DNA from: Drosophila persimilis
Taxonomy: Eukaryota; Arthropoda; Insecta; Diptera; Drosophilidae
Direction: 5' to 3'
DNA: 64,000 nt
NCBI RefSeq assembly: GCF_003286085.1
Contig: NW_020825289.1
Location: 13,082,001-13,146,000 of the forward strand
Both the position numbers and the translations under genes were made by a program. The notes under the pieces are model-generated. The model saw only the letters and a list, made by a program, of their open reading frames with translations, ran no database searches and had not been told where the DNA came from. Below, in pieces: positions 26,101 to 39,262 of this stretch. Every line of letters starts with the position of its first letter. Positions within the stretch are counted from its first letter, which is position 1.

Positions 26101-29100
26101 TCAAATTAATTACTTTTCCAGCAGCAGCAGCAGTAGGAATGAATCGAGTGGGAGGGGGGGGGGGGGCCAGTTGCAGGGCGAGAGGTCAACAGCACAACAA
26201 CAGCCAAGTGGTCGGAAAAGTTGTTGTACATTTGCCACATTTTTATGGCCCCAAACACGAAATCAGACTGCGGAAAATGCTGAAGGGATTAGCCAGGGTG
26301 CGGGAATTGTTGGGCTGGGAAATCTCCGATTTTTATGGCTTCAAGCGGTTTTCAGATATGATTGTGGCGATCTTTGATCGTCCTGATACTATTTTAGGCA
26401 TACATATGTATGTATCCCGGCATTAGATTTCATGACGCTTTTCCACCTTGGAAAAGCTGTTGACGTCAACGAATAAATTCTTTGGAATACTGCTTAAAAA
26501 TAGAACATGCAGAAAAAGTTGGCTCCCAAGAAAAATCAATAAAATCGAGACGAGAATTCAGTAACTCTATGCCCCATGCCCCATGCCCCATGCCCCACGC
26601 TCTAGGAGCACCCACTGTCACGCTAAATAATTAAGTCATTTTTGTGCCTATTTGTTGTGCCCTTTTTGGAATACGAGTACACGTACATATGACAACAGTT
26701 TTGGTTGTCATTGAACAGAAATGTGAAGCTCCTCCTCCTTGCGAATTTTCATTTCCATTTTTACAAGAGTGAACCAAAGCCGGTGTTTAGAAATGAATTG
26801 AAAGTGATGATAGTGGCATTTATCGATACAGCATGATCGCTTACGCAGCGTTTGTGATTTTTTAGTTCATTTTATAAAACGCACTAAAAAATCACAGAAA
26901 CAGGCACAACCGATAACACTTGACGATTAGTTTTTTCGTCGTTCGTCGTGTTTTTTCGTGCCGATTATTTACTTAACGAACACTTCATCGGCAAACAGCT
27001 GTCCCTTAACATATGCCAGCAATAAGTGCGAGTGAAAGGCACATAGTATGAATGAATGAAAGTGTGAATGAAACGACTTAGAGTAACAGGTCCGTGGGGC
27101 TTAAGATGTCCTGTTATAATGCGAAAAGGCGAAGAAAGTGACTTATTTCATCATGGTTTAGCCCTACAGATGATGCAGACCATTCCATTGGAAGTTAGTT
27201 ATTTTATTAATTATCGTCTAATGCCCTCACTTTTCTATCGTTCTTCCAAGTCTTGAAAGAGCCTCAACCCAACTCCTGACGAACTTAAAAGCACCTGGCG
27301 GATGCGTTCATCTGATCTTTGCTGTGGCGGCCCCATAGAATGGGCGGAAGGGTCGTGGGGGCGTGGTTGCGGTGCGTGTCTAATGCCAGTCACTTGAAAG
27401 CTCGTCGAGCCAAAGTAATTGGAAATGTAAATGGTTGAGGTTAGTGTGTGGGCGGATGAGGAATGAAGGGATGATGTTGGCAGTGAAAAAAAAAGTATAG
27501 TTTTCGGAAGCACAGAAGAGTGGCAGATGAAGGGATGAGATACTCATACAGCGGAGATGAGGAGGGTGGCCTGCCCTGGATAAGTTAATTCCCTTTCAGT
27601 GGTTGAGGCCCTATCTTGTGGCTGCGGCTGCTTTTATTATTAATAATTGTTGATTATTCTAATGGAAGTTTATTGCGGCTTTACTTCCATGATTCACAAA
27701 TTTAACTTGAACGATTTCCCCTGCTTTTTTACTCAGTTCAAAACTGGTTCTTTCTGCTCTAAACAGTCCGTTTCTGGCTTGGAACAAAATGAATGCGAAA
27801 ATTTTCAAAAGGAAGTTGAATTTTCATGCAGGTGATTTTCTGATCCTGTGGGAGGGGGAGACGGCGGCACACCTCGATAATTTTGCCAAATTTGCAGCTT
27901 TGCTCTGCCAGTCGGTTCTTTCGACCAAATTTTTGTTTGTTTGCATTCTGTTTTGTCGTCTGTTTGCCAAAATGTCTGTGTGTGCATGTCGATGGGTGTG
28001 TGAGTGTGTGTGTGTGTGTGATGAGTAAATAAAATTAACGAATGTTGATCCTTGTGCCGACAAAAGTTTGGGCAAAATCCAGTAGCAAAATTTCAAAGAG
28101 GAAAACTGATTTTCCCATTTTCCGAAATTTACACGAATCCGAAAAATGTTTCACAAAGGTATTCCTGTGGCGTCTACTGAAGTCTCAAAGCAAGCATAGG
28201 TCTAGCTTTGGCATTTTCGATAAGGCTTCTGTTGAATATTTCGCTTAATTACTGGTGGGTGGACGGACGCCCATGCTTCCCACATGTCCCATTGCTCAGA
28301 GGTTTTTTCTTTTGCAATCGGTCTTTCCATCCGAAATGCAAAACGCCATAAAAATATACAGCGTGCGGGGATGCAGTTGTGTAATTGCTACTCGGTGCCG
28401 AGTATGCAAAAACAAAATACGCGCAATATTGTAGTTCCCCCCCCAAAAAATCTGATAAAATTAGAAAAGGTTTTATATCTCATTTGGAATACTGTGGATC
28501 GAATGCTACCAAGTTACCCCTTGATAAAACTATCATTAATCGAATTTCGGCATTTTAATGGGCCTTTCTTGGTGCTTTTTGTGTAGCATTCATTCACTGA
28601 TTTCTTTTGTTTCCAACCCCCCCATACCTTTCTCGATCATCTCTCTGTCGTCACGTTCCGCTTTGTCGTCAAGTCGCGCGCTGAGTCAATGGCGCGAGTC
28701 GCGCGCGTTTCTGTGGCGTTTTTATCTGCTTAGCGCAGCATAGATGCACTCAGAGAAGAGCCAGCGACAGAGAGAGACAGAGAGAGAAAGGGAAAGGGAG
28801 ATGGAAGAATTCTTCTCATTGCTATTTCGATGTAGCATCCGACATTGTCATCGCTCTTTTGTTTGTTGTAGTTGCCATGCAGCTGTTTTATCTATCAGAT
28901 GCCAGCCCTGTGACTCATTCGACGACTCTGCTGCTTTCCGCCTTCTTATCGGCCAGCAATAATGGTGTGACGATAAGCATCCCATCAGCACTCTGCTCTG
29001 ATCTCATCTGATCCGATCTGATGGATTATTTCTCCAGTTGCTCGTTAGTGGATAAAAGTATGATCATCCAATTATGATTGGGATTGGATCAGATCGCTTA

Positions 29101-32100
29101 ATGATGCCAATTAGCTGCCGCTGCCGCTGCCGCTGCCGCTGACGGTGCCGGTGCACCGGCAATTGCTGAAGCATTATCCACGGCAATTACCGTGCAAATC
29201 AAATATTGAACCGGGCACGCCACGCAAAATATTTCTACTAAATCGATGCCGTTTTCTCCACTCTCCAAATGACTTGCGAATGAGTTTCTTGTTTCGAGGC
29301 TTTGAGGCGCTTGCGGGCCATTAAAGCAAACCACATCTACAACTGCCACTGCCACTGCCACTACCACTGCAACAGATGAAAAATGCAATTGCAAATTAAA
29401 TTTAATTTAAAAATCCATCAAGACAAATAAGCAAACGAATGCGAATGTGAATGGAATGGGAATAACGAACTGCGAAATGCCTTTTTATATTAATTTTTAT
29501 TTTTATGCTCTCCCTTCTTCCGCCTTCGCCTCCTCCTCCACCTTGTATTCGTAATTGATGCCAAGACATGAATCTAAGTAATAAAATCACTGTTCAGATT
29601 TCCAGAGCAGCGTTCTATATCTGTCGATTGGTGGGCATTCCTGGGCTCTGACTCAGGGGGAACTATTTGGGAACTGTATATATAATCTGTATATAAGCAA
29701 ATTACAAGTGATTCCCTTTCGATATATATTCCTTATTGTATTTGATGTTTAATTTAGTTTACGAGTAAATTTAATTGCTTCTCTGATGGCCATAGAATTT
29801 GTGTAATGCCCAAGCGAATAGTAGGGTAGTCCGATGCTCCGGCTCTGGCAGAGAGGAAAAGTAGAGGGGGAGGAATGAAGAGAGGCTGGCCAGGTTTACT
29901 TTCCGACAGGCGATCAATTAAAACGTTTTCATAAATTTCACACAGGTGTGTCTGAGTTGCAACTGCCGTCACAGGCTGTGTATCTGTATCTGTATCTGAC
30001 TCTGACTCTGTCTCTGTATGGAGACCCCGAACGAACAAACAAACCGAATCGAGTCGAATCGAGTCGAATCGAATCGATCCATCGCCGCCCAAACCCCAGT
30101 AATTTAAGCGAGCTCCTCTGCGGGAGGACCCTTCCGCAGACCGAATGACATATGCATATAGTGCAGTTCATTTTGGCCAACAAATGCAACACCCACCCAG
30201 GCAGGGGCTGGTTCGTCCTTCTACCCTGGTGTATGTGTATTCAAAGTGGGGTCAGGGGGGAGGGTAGGGATGGGTATGGTGAGCGGCTCTCAGGGCCATT
30301 TATGCCAAAATTTAATTTATAATTATAGCAAGTTTAATTTATGATCATTGACATGCTGCAGCAGACCAAACACACACACACACACACACACAGAGAATTG
30401 GACACGGACACCGATGTTGCAGCAACCGCATTCAAACAGGGGAGGGGGGCGAAGTGGAATGAGGAGGATTCAGCTATTGTGTCCATCCATCCTTTTTCCC
30501 TCCCCGTCTCTCTGTGTTCCCTCGATAGTTGGGGGTTCGCTGGTTGCAGATTGTCTGGCATTGTGTGCAAACTGCAACTGTTTCAAAAGTTCCCACACAC
30601 CCATCCACATGCGGACGGACTCTTTGCCTCACTCTCCACCTTTCTCCATTTCCCTCTGGGGTCCCCATGTCCTTGGGGAGGAGAGGTAGAGTAGAGCCCA
30701 CCGCTTGCCGCGCTGAAAGTTAGCTGATATGCCAGCATCAACAACAAGGACGATGATGATGATGGTTCTGTGGATGAGAATGGAAATGGATATATGGCCT
30801 CTCTTGTTGTTGTCGAATGTCTGTGAAAGTTATAGCCACTCCGCTGGCATCCTGGCATCCTGTCGACGATTGCAGATTGCACTTTCAGGCCAGCCAGGAA
30901 TGCGTTTGGATTGAGTGTGCTAAGGAGCAATCGTTCAGTCAGTCAGTGCAGGGAATTCGACACCCAATTGGATCATAATTAAAGGAATGCCAACAACGAT
31001 GGATTCCTGAGATCAACCTTGGAAGTCCTTTCAGGCTTCCTCCATGCTCTCTAGTTTAGGTTTGCCCGTTCGATGCTCGCTAATGAATGGATCACTCCCG
31101 ATAGTACTCTAATGCATTTCCGTACGATTTTCACTTGTTTTCCGTTCATTACTTTGCCTTTTAGTCCAGCTTCAGGCTCTGTCTTTGGCAATTAAAAAAC
31201 GAATTCGCTCCGCTTTAACGCTTTGCCAAATTAGGTTTTCTTCAGCTCCATTTCCCTCTCTCTCCTTGTCATAATTTTGTTACGGAACACAGAGAGTGCA
31301 GGGCAGGGCAGAGGCAGAGGCAGCAGCTAGTTTCTGTCGCACAAATATCAAATGACAGCACACCCAACAGGGTGCCCACCGCCCACCCTGTACGCCTGCC
31401 GTACATTCTCTTGGCTTCATTTTGGACTTTCTGGCTTCAGTTGCCAAAAAAAAAAAAGAATAGTAGGGGAGAAATATGGAAAATGGGAGCGAAGAGCGAA
31501 AGCAAAGCGCAGACTAAATCATGTTTTGGGTAGTTGTTAGTGGGCGTCAGTAGGCGTGGCCCTCTTTGCTAATTTCATTGACTCTTCAATTTTTGGACCG
31601 CTGCCAGACACGGCACAAAGTGTGGATTATGTATTGGTTGTTGGATGTTTAAGTAACTTCAATTAAGCTAGTAGTTTAGCATAGAAAAGAGGCTCCTTCT
31701 GCCTCCTCTAGTGGGCTGTGGGTGTGGTCTAGAGTCTAGACTGCAGGAGGATGGTTTTTGTCTGTAAAATAATTAATCAAAAGTGTACCTTTTTGTTGGG
31801 GATTTTTCGCACCTGCTTTCGGAATGGAGACTGGGGGATTTTCGATTATCCTAAGTGCAAGTGTACCCGGGCTGTAGTACAGTTGTGCCTGGTCATCCTT
31901 AGCCTGATGCCTAAAGCCTGAAGCCTGAAGTACCACATACAGTGTTACCAGCTTTGTCGCTCTGTTGCTCCTCGAACCCTTAAAAGGGGACCGAACTTCT
32001 TTTGGAGTTTTATTTCATTCGGTTTGTTCCGTTTTCTTTTTTTTTCTTTGCGCTCTCAGGCTTACATATGTCACACACACACACACACACACACGTACAG

Positions 32101-34417
32101 GATAGTCACATATATCATTGTCAAGTCTATATGCAAGGCATACCCAAACCAACCAAATACCCACCCACCCCCAGAGGCAGCCGCCCCCTGACTTCCCTCG
32201 AAGCACCCAGTAGGATATCATTCCCTTGACGGCGCGTGGGGCGTGCGGCAATCTTTTTGGCTTGTCAAATGCGCATTTCCTGCTTAGAAGAAGAGTCCTT
32301 GCTGCCGCTCTTTCACTCTCTTGTGTGTGTTTCAGTGTGTGTGTGTGTGTGTGTGTGTGACTGTGCGGCTGTCTCCAGCGCAATCAATATGGCGGCGCTG
32401 GGGTAATAGCTGCAGGATTTACGCGCTCGTGCGGCGTCTCCGGCTTGCCCCAGAAGCCTCAACACCCCTCTAAAGCTGTACAGTCCCTGCTTCTGCCCCT
32501 GCTTCAGCTCCTGCTCCTGGTGTGGTTACATGGCCGCCAAGCCGTCGTCCTCGTCCTCGCCCGTTACCTTTAAACTTTTTTTTTATTGATATTTTATGTA
32601 TTAGTGGGTGTTGGGTGGCGGGTGTTGGGTGGTGGGTGGTGTGTGGGCGTATGTCTGTTTGCTCTTTTATGAAAGCTGCAGTAATGATTTGTTTTATGAA
32701 CTTGTTTCCTTCGGTACCGTTCTGTACATCGATCTTTCCTGCCTCCCCCATCGAGCCAATCGAAACCCATCGACTCCACTTGATGGGGGGAATTTGTGTG
32801 GCAACACTGATCCCAAAATGTATGCTACGGCAGTGACAGCACACACTCGCAGGGTACAACATGTACCAAACCAAGCGATTGTTGCCCTCTGTGGCTCTCT
32901 GTTTCGCACACGAAGAGGAGGGCGACTCGGTTCTTTCACACCTCAGGCCTCGAAGGCGAAATGATTTATGGGAAGCAGTCGAAAACGGCCAGGGCAGGAG
33001 CAGGAGCAGGAGCAACAAGAGCAGTCCAATGCCAAAGCCAAGGCACTAAACTTCAATTAGGCCCCCGACGAGAGTCCATGACTTTTAATCAGTGTACTTT
33101 GCGCCAGTGTTCGCCGGGCCACTCACTCTCTACCGCTTACACGCGAGCGTGGATGAAATGAAAATGCGTGCAGCTGCAGAAAACACACACACACACACAC
33201 ACACATGCAGACCAATAGCGGCAGCAAAAGAAACATGCATCAACAAAAAAAAGTACGCTTTGGTAGGGCCGAAGCTCTTGATACCCTCGAACGGCCAAGT
33301 AGTGCCAGGCAAAGGGCTAATGCAGCCTTTGCAGCCTTGAAAGCTGGTGTTGTCTCTCTGCCTCTCTGGTGGGTCACGGCATGACATGGCCACAAAGAGG
33401 GAGCAATGGAAACGCACAGTGGATTACTTCAAATCCAGGGTGTTCGGTGCTTCCATAGTGGTCCTTGCCCAAGCGACGCTGCGGCCTCAAGATTTCTTTT
33501 TGCTGCCTCTGCTGATGCGTGAGAGAGAGAGAGAGGAGTCGACTGGCACGAGGACGATACCCGAGACGAGGACAGCAGCGAGGACGACAGGTTGGAGAGG
33601 GATGGCATTGAAATGCCAGCAGAGCGGAGGTCGATCGCTCCCGCCTCTGTCCTCCGTTTATTTTGCATTTCGGCTGCGCCATTCTCGGGCCCATTACAAT
33701 AACAAATGAATGGCAAATTTGTTGCTTGCCCGACCGTGCGTGCGTGCGAGCGAGCGAAACAGCAGCAGACAGAAAGAGACGCACGTAGTGGACTAGGAAA
33801 AAGTGCCGAAAGATTTATGCTTTGCTGTTGTCATCGTCCCTTCTCTCGCTCTCTATATCTCTCTCTCTCTTTGCATTTGCCTCTGAGGGGGTGTGTGAGT
33901 GTTTGGCAGTCAATGAGGATTCGAAAGCCATCGTGGCGATAATAAGCTTGAAAGCCTCTCTCTCCCTCTCTCTCTCTTTCTCTTTCTGTCTTTTTCACTC
34001 TGTCTGCGAGTGCGTGTGACACATGGAGCTGACAGCCAAAGTGGGGACAGCTTCGAATGGAGTAGGTGTTGGGCGCCCAGGGGTGGGGTGGCTGCTGCAG
34101 ATCTGTCTCTGGCTGCGGCTTTGCCTGTGGATGCCAAGCAATGTGTCAGGTCTTGGCCTGGGCCAAAATGTGTCGTCTGAGTGGCAATGGGATGGCAAAT
34201 TAGCAGAGTGGCAGAGCGGCTGGGACACAGACTCACCGCAAAATTCCATATGAATAACATCCTTAACCGCAACGCAATGCATCGTTTCCTTTCCTTTCCA
34301 TCCCATCCCAACAGGTGTCGGCTGGTCAGCATCTGCATCTGAGTGGCGATATGAAGAGCAATGTCTCCGTGGCCGCCCAACAGGGCGTCTTCTTCAGCCA
34401 GCAGCAGGCCCAGCAGC

Positions 34418-34448
<31 letters not shown>

Positions 34449-36582
34449 TGGCAACGGCGGAAACAATCCCCAGCAACAGCAGCAGCAACCGCATGGCGGA
34501 AATGCTGGAGCTGGAGTGGGCGTCGGAGTGGGCGTGGGCCAGGGCGGACCCAATCCCGGACAGCAGCAGCAGCAACCAAATCAAAATATGAGCAACGCAA
34601 ACGGTAAGTGTCCCAACCTCTCTCCCTCCCTCCGCAAAAGCTAATCAATATCGAAAATCGCCTTCCCCTTGCAGTAACCTCCGATGGCTTCTCGCTCTCC
34701 CAAAGCCAAAGCATGAGCTTCAGCCAACAGCAGCAGCAGCAGCAGCAACAACAGGCGGCGGCTGCGGCGGCGGCAGCAGCGGCTGCCCAGCAGCAACAGG
34801 CAGCCGCCCAACAACAACAGCAGCAGCAGCAGCAGGTGCCGCCCAACATGCGGCAGCGTCAGACGCAGGCGCAAGCGGCAGCTGCAGCAGCGGCGGCAGC
34901 AGCGGCGCAGGCGCAGGCAGCGGCAAATGCAAACGGACCCAACGTCCCGCTCATGCAGCAGGGACCACAGGGTCCGGGCGTTGGAGTGGGTGTGGGCGTT
35001 GGGGTAGGCGTCGGCAACGGGGGCGGCGGAGGCATGCCCAGCAATGGGCCCGCCGGTGGACCCAGCAACGGTGCAATGAATCAGATGGGAGGACCCATGG
35101 GCGGCATGCCGGGCATGCAGATGGGCGGACCCATGAACCCAATGCAGATGAACCCGAACGCGGCTGGCCCCAATGCCCAGATGATGATGGGCGGCGGGGG
35201 AGGCGGGGTTGGGTCAGGTCCCGGCCAGGTTCCAGGCCCTGGGCCTAACCAGGCCAAGTTCCTGCAGCAACAGCAGATGATGCGCGCCCAGGCCATGCAG
35301 CAGCAGCAGCAGCACATGTCCGGCGCGCGTCCCCCTCCGCCGGAGTACAATGCCACCAAAGCGCAGCTGATGCAGGCCCAGATGATGCAGCAGACGGTGG
35401 GTGGGGGCGGTGTTGGTGTGGGCGGAGTCGGAGGAGTGGGCGTGGGCGGCGGTGGAGGCGGAAACGGCGGAGGGCGCTTCCCCAACAGCGCTGCCCAGGC
35501 GGCAGCCATGCGCCGCATGACCCAGCAGCCGATCCCTCCCTCCGGACCGATGATGCGACCCCAGCACGCGGCCATGTACATGCAGCAGCACGGCGTAGCT
35601 GGCGGCGGTCCACGTGGCGGAATGGGAGGTCCGTACGGCGGCGGCGGAGCGGGCGGACCCATGGGTGGGCCCCAGCAGCGTCCACCCAATGTCCAAGTGA
35701 CTCCCGACGGCATGCCCATGGGATCGCAGCAGGAATGGCGGCACATGATGATGTCCCAGCAGCAGTCACAGATGGGCTTCGGCGGCCCCGGACCCGGGGG
35801 CCCCATGCGGCAGGGCCCAGGCGGTTTCAATAGTGGTGAGTGGAATGAAGATGGCCTCCGTGTCGCTGCATTTATTAACTTGATTGGTTTCCCCTACACC
35901 TCTCCCTCCCTTAACAGGAAACTTCATGCCCAACGGAGCCCCTAATGCGCCTGGCAATGGACCAAATGGCGGCGGCGCTGGCATGATGTCCGGTCCGAAT
36001 GTACCGCAAATGCAACTGACTCCAGCCCAGATGCAGCAGCAACTGATGCGCCAGCAACAGCAACAGCAGCAGCAACAGCACATGGGACCCGGAGCAGGCG
36101 GTAATATGCAGATGCAACAGCTCCTGCAGCAGCAGCAGTCGGCGGCCGGCGGCAACATGATGGCCAGCCAGATGCAGATGTCCAGCATGCACATGACGCA
36201 GACCCAGCAGCAGATCACTATGCAGCAGCAGCAGCAGTTTGTCCAAAGCACCACCACGACCACGCACCAGCAGCAGCAGCTGTTGCAGATGCAGGGTCAG
36301 GGCCAGGGAGGCGGTCCGGGATCGGCCAGCAACAACAACGGAGGTGGCGGTGGCGGCGGCGTCGGTGCCGGTGGGGTGGGAGCGGGTGGTGGCAACGCAT
36401 CCAACACGATTGCCAGTGCCAGCTCGATAAGCCAGACGATCAACTCGGTGGTGGCCAACTCGAATGACTTGTGTCTCGAATTCCTGGACAACCTGCCCGT
36501 GGACAGCAATTTCTCCACGCAGGATCTGATCAACTCCCTCGACAACGACAACTTCAATCTGCAGGACTTTAATATACCGTAG
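18037..36582 (+). CDS. mam: Mastermind, Notch pathway co-activator (5' partial, four exons)
   Basis: CDS join 18037-20175, 34315-34603, 34675-35835, 35918-36582; 1417 residues, about 90% of the protein. Mastermind is a nuclear scaffold that binds the Notch intracellular domain and Suppressor of Hairless and recruits p300/CBP. The identity rests on the first residues ([19 protein letters not shown]), the Asn/Gln/Gly-rich body, the acidic clusters and the C-terminus, all as I recall fly Mam. All internal junctions have GT...AG ends and keep frame (phases 0, 1 and 1). The N-terminal exon carrying the basic CSL/Notch-binding helix is missing because it lies left of the window. The long intron 20176-34314 separates the first visible exon from the rest; the last two introns are only 71 and 82 bases. 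Confidence 0.95.
21607..21632. repeat. (CA)13 microsatellite
   Basis: Uninterrupted CA units in the second long mam intron. Confidence 0.9.
26154..26166. repeat. Run of 13 guanines
   Basis: A pure G homopolymer flanked by further G-rich bases. The length may be unreliable in assembled sequence. Confidence 0.85.
26572..26597. repeat. CCCCATG heptamer repeat
   Basis: Between three and four tandem copies of CCCCATG in the second long mam intron. Confidence 0.85.
26853..26896. repeat. Perfect 14-bp inverted repeat (hairpin)
   Basis: The arms TGTGATTTTTTAGT (26853-26866) and ACTAAAAAATCACA (26883-26896) are exact reverse complements around a 16-base spacer, with a few more pairs outside a one-base bulge. 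It is too short for a typical pre-miRNA and its role is unknown. Confidence 0.8.
30371..30392. repeat. (CA)11 microsatellite
   Basis: Uninterrupted CA units in the second long mam intron. Confidence 0.9.
32335..32359. repeat. (GT)12 microsatellite
   Basis: Uninterrupted GT units; a matching (CA)11 run lies at 32072-32093, about 240 bases to the left. Confidence 0.9.
34315..34603 (+). CDS. mam: mam coding exon
   Basis: Starts [20 protein letters not shown] after the acceptor CAACAG, encodes a polyQ run and a Gly/Val-rich stretch, and ends in the first base of a valine codon before GTAAGT at 34604. The sequence at the start matches fly Mam as I remember it. Confidence 0.92.
34675..35835 (+). 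CDS. mam: mam coding exon, Gln/Ala/Gly/Met-rich
   Basis: Starts by completing a valine codon, then [17 protein letters not shown], a polyQ and polyA block (34725-34930), and long Gly/Pro/Met-rich low-complexity sequence. It ends at GTGAGT (35836). The intron before it is 71 bases and the one after it 82 bases, both ordinary fly sizes. Confidence 0.92.
35918..36582 (+). CDS. mam: mam last coding exon with C-terminal acidic cluster
   Basis: Encodes [16 protein letters not shown], more Gln/Met/Gly sequence and a conserved-looking C-terminus, [17 protein letters not shown], followed by [21 protein letters not shown] (without its last few residues it echoes the acidic block of the first visible exon). 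Stop TAG at 36580-36582. Confidence 0.93.
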
Positions 36583-39262
36583 ATTCGTTGAAGTAGTCTC
36601 CACCATACACCAGCACCACCACACACACCACCAGCACCACCAGCACCACCACATTGTTGCCTCAGTTTTGTTCACAATTTTTGTTTTGTTGCCTATTGTT
36701 GTTATTGGTCTTGGCCAACCCCATCCCGAAACGAAACGAGCCCGACCCAGGCCCCTGCCCCTGCACCTGCCCCTGCCCATGCCCATGCCCCGTCCCTGCC
36801 AATGAAGTTACTTTGTTTGTTAATTGTGTGTGTGTATTTATACCTACTCGTGCGGGTGTACGAGTATACCTAAGCTAAGTTCGTTCGTCTATGTACTATA
36901 ATTTCTAGTTTTGCCGGCTCCACTGTAGCGCAACGTATCTTGTCGTTACGTATCGTATCGTATCGTAGCGAATGTATTATCCGACCTTAGACAGGGTCCA
37001 AGGTGCAGGGCGTGCGGCCGCTGGGCGTGGTAGCGGCTAGAGTTCGCAAGACATTCCATACAACCATTTAACCATATGCCAGGCCATCAATCAACTGAGG
37101 AAAATCAAAAAGTATTCACAAGTACTTTAAAATCAACCAAAATACACTGTCGCTAATGCGTACGTAGTCAGAGTCGCAGCAGAAGCGACCTGCCACGCCA
37201 CGCCTCGCCACGGCACCAGAACACTTAAGCACTTGTACTTAATGCAAATTTTGTGCCACGCCCAGTGCGTTGTGCGCCGCCCCCCACTTCGTTTGATTAC
37301 TTAAGCAAAAGCCGCAAGAAAAAAGAACAAAGATTTTACAACAAGAAAAAAAAAACCATAAGCAATGGAGAGCAAAAGCAAAAAAGAACCAACAACAAAA
37401 GGAAGAGACAACAACAAAACAAAACAAAAACACAAAATAGTTGTACATTTTATATTGTATGTATTTAATTTTATTTAGTTTTTATAAAACAAAAAATCGA
37501 CAGACAAGCAAAAAACTAAAAAAAAAAAAAAAAAAAATGAACAAAAAAATGGGGGGAAAACGAAATCGAGAATCAATCGGAAGAATGAGCAAAAATATTG
37601 GTGATATTTTAAATGCTTAAACAAAAATTGAAAAATAAAAGAGAAATAACGAATCAAATTAGAAATCAACAAAAAGCAAAAACACAAACACAGACACACA
37701 AAGGAGGAACCGTGGAAGCGAGAGGAGAGGGGAGAACTTTTAAAAACAAAACAAAATCCATTCGTGAATGAGAAACAGTTATTATTATTATAATTATAAT
37801 TATTATTGTACATTGATTTTTTAATTGAATTCATTTTTAAATGGAATTTTTAAAAGCGGAGCAACAGTGCGACAAAAGCGCAAACAAAACATATTTAACA
37901 AATATACACTATATATACGGAAATATTATATATACATACAACTATGCGTAGTTTTTGGTAGTGAAACGTAATTTTTAGTAGTTTGTTAAATAAATTGATA
38001 TAAAAACACAAACACACACATAATATTCAAACATACATACATACACATCCGCATATACGCGTATACACGCGACTCGATATATATATATATATATATTTGA
38101 CTATTGTAAAAGCAGCGCTAACGATTCGATTTACGAGTATAGTGTATGTGTAATTAGTCCTAAGGAGCCACAAAATGTTTTGAGAAAGTAAGGAGAGATC
38201 GAAATTTATATTTAATGCATGCGCCTGGCCGCATTACCAAGTGATGCCATGCCACGCCCACACAGAAAACTATAGTGAGGAATAGGAGAAACGGGACACT
38301 ATTCAGCAGAAAATAAGCTAAAGAAAACGCCAGAGATTCCAGCAATGAAATTATTGTACGACAACTAATTAGAGCAATTCCATAAGTCCATAAGTTAGAC
38401 GTTCCGTTGAGGCCATAGAAATTTTGAACCAGGCACTCGGATGCCACTTCCACAGATCTTCTACTTACAATATATAGTTACAGAAACAGACATACATACA
38501 GACAGCTCACAGCCATTTTTGCAGTGTTTACCGTGATTCGGAAGGGTCAGCAGGAATACGAGTATGTAGGAACAAGAGCTCGACTCCACAGCACACGCCT
38601 AGCAAAAGATATACACATATACATAATACATACATCTAAAAACTAACAGAGAAAAAGAACAAGTATTTAAGCCGCAAACAAACAAAAACGAAGGAAATCT
38701 AACAAAATTTACTATTACAATTATAAATGAATAAAAATACGCGAATTGTAGTTTGTAACTAATGCTAAATGATATGGATACGAGATGATGATTTGTTTAT
38801 AATTATTATACGAAAACCGCAAATTATATATACACTATTATTAAATACAAATTATATATTATATATATACACGCATATTATTACTATATACAATACGGCA
38901 TATTATTATTACATATATATTTCAACGCGAAAGCAAACTAGCGAGCTAGACCGTACGGTGATCTGATCGTTGAGATGCCACCTCGATACGCAGATCCATT
39001 GATCAGTTGCCCTGCGAAGCTTGGGCCAGAAAGAAACGAGAAAATCATAACTTAATATCAATTAACAAGAAGGCCAACCAAAACTTTAATTATTTGAAAT
39101 ACGAAAACAGCGAGATATTTTCTGTAAGCCTACGTCTCTGAATTCGAAGAAAGTCAAATTTTGCTCGAGCAAGCCTTTTTGGATTAGTGTTTGTTTGGCC
39201 AACATTGATTGGTGCACGGGTCTTCTGATTGCCGTTTGTTGTCCTCCGAGAAACAAAATAAA
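36583..39262 (+). other. mam: mastermind 3' UTR (extent uncertain)
   Basis: AT-rich sequence after the mam stop with a CCCTGC/CCCATG hexamer repeat (36751-36800), an A homopolymer (about 37519-37537) and an AT run (38077-38096). Possible poly(A) signals AATAAA lie at 37989-37994, 38730-38735 and 39257-39262; which of them is used cannot be told from sequence. Long 3' UTRs are usual for this gene class. Confidence 0.5.
39257..39262 (+). terminator. mam: Candidate distal poly(A) signal of mam
   Basis: AATAAA, the last good copy before the character of the sequence changes to the dispersed repeats upstream of betaTub56D. Earlier signals at 37989 and 38730 compete. Confidence 0.3.

Larger units (their letters stand above)
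20176..34314 (+). other. mam: mastermind second long intron (non-coding)
   Basis: 14.1 kb from the donor GTGAGT at 20176 to the acceptor CCCAACAG at 34314. I see no supported gene in either strand. It holds CA/GT microsatellites (21607-21632, 30371-30392, 32072-32093, 32335-32359, 33184-33205), a run of 13 G (26154-26166), a CCCCATG repeat (26572-26597), a GAATC-type repeat (30045-30076) and a hairpin (26853-26896). No ratchet-type splice site as good as the one at 5047 was found. Confidence 0.8.

Noticed and set aside
35081-35830. Cys/Pro-rich minus-strand frame opposite mam
   Set aside because: Product of Gly/Gln/Met-coding repeats on the + strand; no domain and no promoter.
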